64,000 nt of DNA from Streptomyces cyaneus (GTDB taxonomy: Bacteria; Actinomycetota; Actinomycetes; Streptomycetales; Streptomycetaceae): the NCBI RefSeq assembly GCF_004028635.1, contig NZ_RQJW01000003.1, forward strand, positions 806,001 through 870,000, written 5' to 3'. Positions within the stretch are counted from its first letter, which is position 1. Each line of letters starts with the position of its first letter. Below are positions 63,215-64,000 of the stretch, piece after piece. Made by a program: the position numbers and the translations under genes. Under the pieces are notes generated by a model. It did not search any database and was not told the DNA's origin. It saw nothing but the letters and a program-made list of their open reading frames with translations.

Positions 63215-64000
63215 ATGTCTCAGCACACCGTCGCAGCCGCTACTCCCGAAAGACGCGCCACGCCGCTGTCACCTGCGTCTTCGAAGCAGCGGGACGACTT
63301 CTTCGACAACGCCAAATACGCGGCGATCGTGCTGGTGGCTGTGGGCCATGCGTGGGAACCGCTGCGGGACGGCAGCCGGACCGTCAGCGCGCTGTACATG
63401 CTCGTGTACGCCTTCCACATGCCGGCCTTCATCGTCGTCTCGGGATACTTCTCCCGCGGCTTCGACGGCCGCCCGGAACGTCTCAAACGCCTGGTGACCG
63501 GTCTCGTCGTCCCGTACGTCGTCTTCGAGACGGCGTACACCCTGTTCACCCGGTGGACCGACCAAGAGCCGGACCGCCCGATCAGCCTGCTGGACCCGCT
63601 GTATCTGACGTGGTTCCTGGCGGCGCTGTTCCTGTGGCGGCTGACCACCCCGCTGTGGCAGCGGGTGCGCCTGCCGGTGCCGCTCGCGCTCGTCGTGGCG
63701 ATGCTGGCCACCCTCTCGCCGTCCATCGGCAACGACCTCGACCTTCAGCGCGCCCTGCAGTTCCTGCCGTACTTCGTGCTGGGTCTGTCCCTGAAGCCGG
63801 AGCACTTCCGGCTGGTCCGCCGCCGCTCGGTGCGGATCGCGGCGGTGCCCGTGTTCGCGTGCGCGTTCGTCGTGGCGTACTGGGCCGTGCCACGGATGAC
63901 CGGCGGCTGGTTCTACCACCGTGACAGCGCCGAGGAACTGGGCGCGCCCCCCTGGACCGGGGTCGTGATGACACCGCTCCTGTTCGTCTGCTCGCTGGTC
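63215..64000 (+). CDS. Acyltransferase 3-family membrane protein (partial, 3' end beyond window)
   Basis: At least 262 codons from the ATG at 63215, cut by the window end. N-terminal disordered 25 aa, then FFDNAKYAAIVLVAVGHAWE with the conserved His of acyltransferase 3 proteins, TVSALYMLVYAFHMPAFIVV, SGYFSRGFDGRPERLKRL, and several membrane segments. It resembles the fucose-4-O-acetylase/COG3594 group that O-acetylates sugars or antibiotics. The 225-bp gap from 62990 has no other gene. Confidence 0.8.
   Translation, partial: MSQHTVAAATPERRATPLSPASSKQRDDFFDNAKYAAIVLVAVGHAWEPLRDGSRTVSALYMLVYAFHMPAFIVVSGYFSRGFDGRPERLKRLVTGLVVPYVVFETAYTLFTRWTDQEPDRPISLLDPLYLTWFLAALFLWRLTTPLWQRVRLPVPLALVVAMLATLSPSIGNDLDLQRALQFLPYFVLGLSLKPEHFRLVRRRSVRIAAVPVFACAFVVAYWAVPRMTGGWFYHRDSAEELGAPPWTGVVMTPLLFVCSLV

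Noticed and set aside
1..64000. tRNA, rRNA, riboswitch, integrase or insertion sequence
   Set aside because: No T-loop/anticodon pattern, conserved aptamer box, transposase or recombinase motif was noticed on reading; a tRNAscan/Infernal run would settle the RNA part.

Overview
This is a high-GC actinobacterial chromosome segment, almost certainly Streptomyces. G/C-rich third codon positions, GTG starts, GGAGG-type ribosome sites, rare TTA codons (seen in four genes) and the gene families present (Lnt, DUF6643-type protein, class F sortase, bacterial phospholipase A2, several DeoR, ROK and TetR regulators, paired TerD domains) all fit that genus. No rRNA, tRNA, CRISPR array, integrase, transposase or replication origin was recognised, so this is chromosomal core to accessory sequence and not an obvious mobile element. 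All calls come from reading the sequence; no database search was run.

Layout. 0-9.6 kb: apolipoprotein N-acyltransferase, O-antigen-ligase-like and small membrane proteins, a glutamate-racemase-family enzyme, an HpnB-like glycosyltransferase, a tandem TerD protein and a MOSC protein. 9.7-14.7 kb: a beta-helix/AAA ATPase fusion and a membrane protein whose N- and C-termini carry the two halves of a serine-hydrolase signature. 15-18.9 kb: a DeoR regulator, an SRPBCC protein, cysteine desulfhydrase and an anti-sigma-type ATP-binding protein. 19-25 kb: a MacB/FtsX-like ABC exporter operon with a SHOCT protein, divergent from a TetR gene with a strong palindromic operator and its co-transcribed small genes (DUF4865, DUF1272, tautomerase). 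25-32 kb: RpiB-like protein, ROK protein, AlkB, RlmG-like methyltransferase and an AgaR/AgaS/class II aldolase amino-sugar locus.

31.9-36.6 kb is the most disturbed stretch: a 490-bp minisatellite with an 11-codon period, a GH15 enzyme, a decayed FecCD siderophore permease, and a NUDIX gene preceded by a 7-bp tandem repeat. 36.6-40.4 kb is a copper locus (secreted His-rich protein, CopZ, CopA) arranged around two CsoR-type operators. 40.4-47.6 kb holds a phospholipase A2 and a seven-gene, mostly overlapping operon (Gfo/Idh/MocA oxidoreductase, DUF6807/PmoA-like, cupin, ABC binding protein, two permeases, YesL-like) behind a LacI-type operator. 47.8-58.5 kb has an acyl-CoA-dehydrogenase-like oxidase, PolX, a DegT aminotransferase, a GNAT/FemAB transferase, a methyltransferase and a tight three-gene PLP-enzyme operon (Y4yA-like, cysteine-synthase-rhodanese fusion, SufS-like), with a Zur-like box nearby and TTA codons at key places. 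58.8-64 kb: VOC protein, HtpG, class F sortase, a repeat-rich anchored surface protein and an acyltransferase cut by the window end.

The best candidates for undescribed biology are the PLP-enzyme operon with its TTA codon, the 11-codon minisatellite, the serine hydrolase split by a large membrane insert, the sortase plus repeat-protein pair that lacks LPXTG, and the seven-gene sugar operon.
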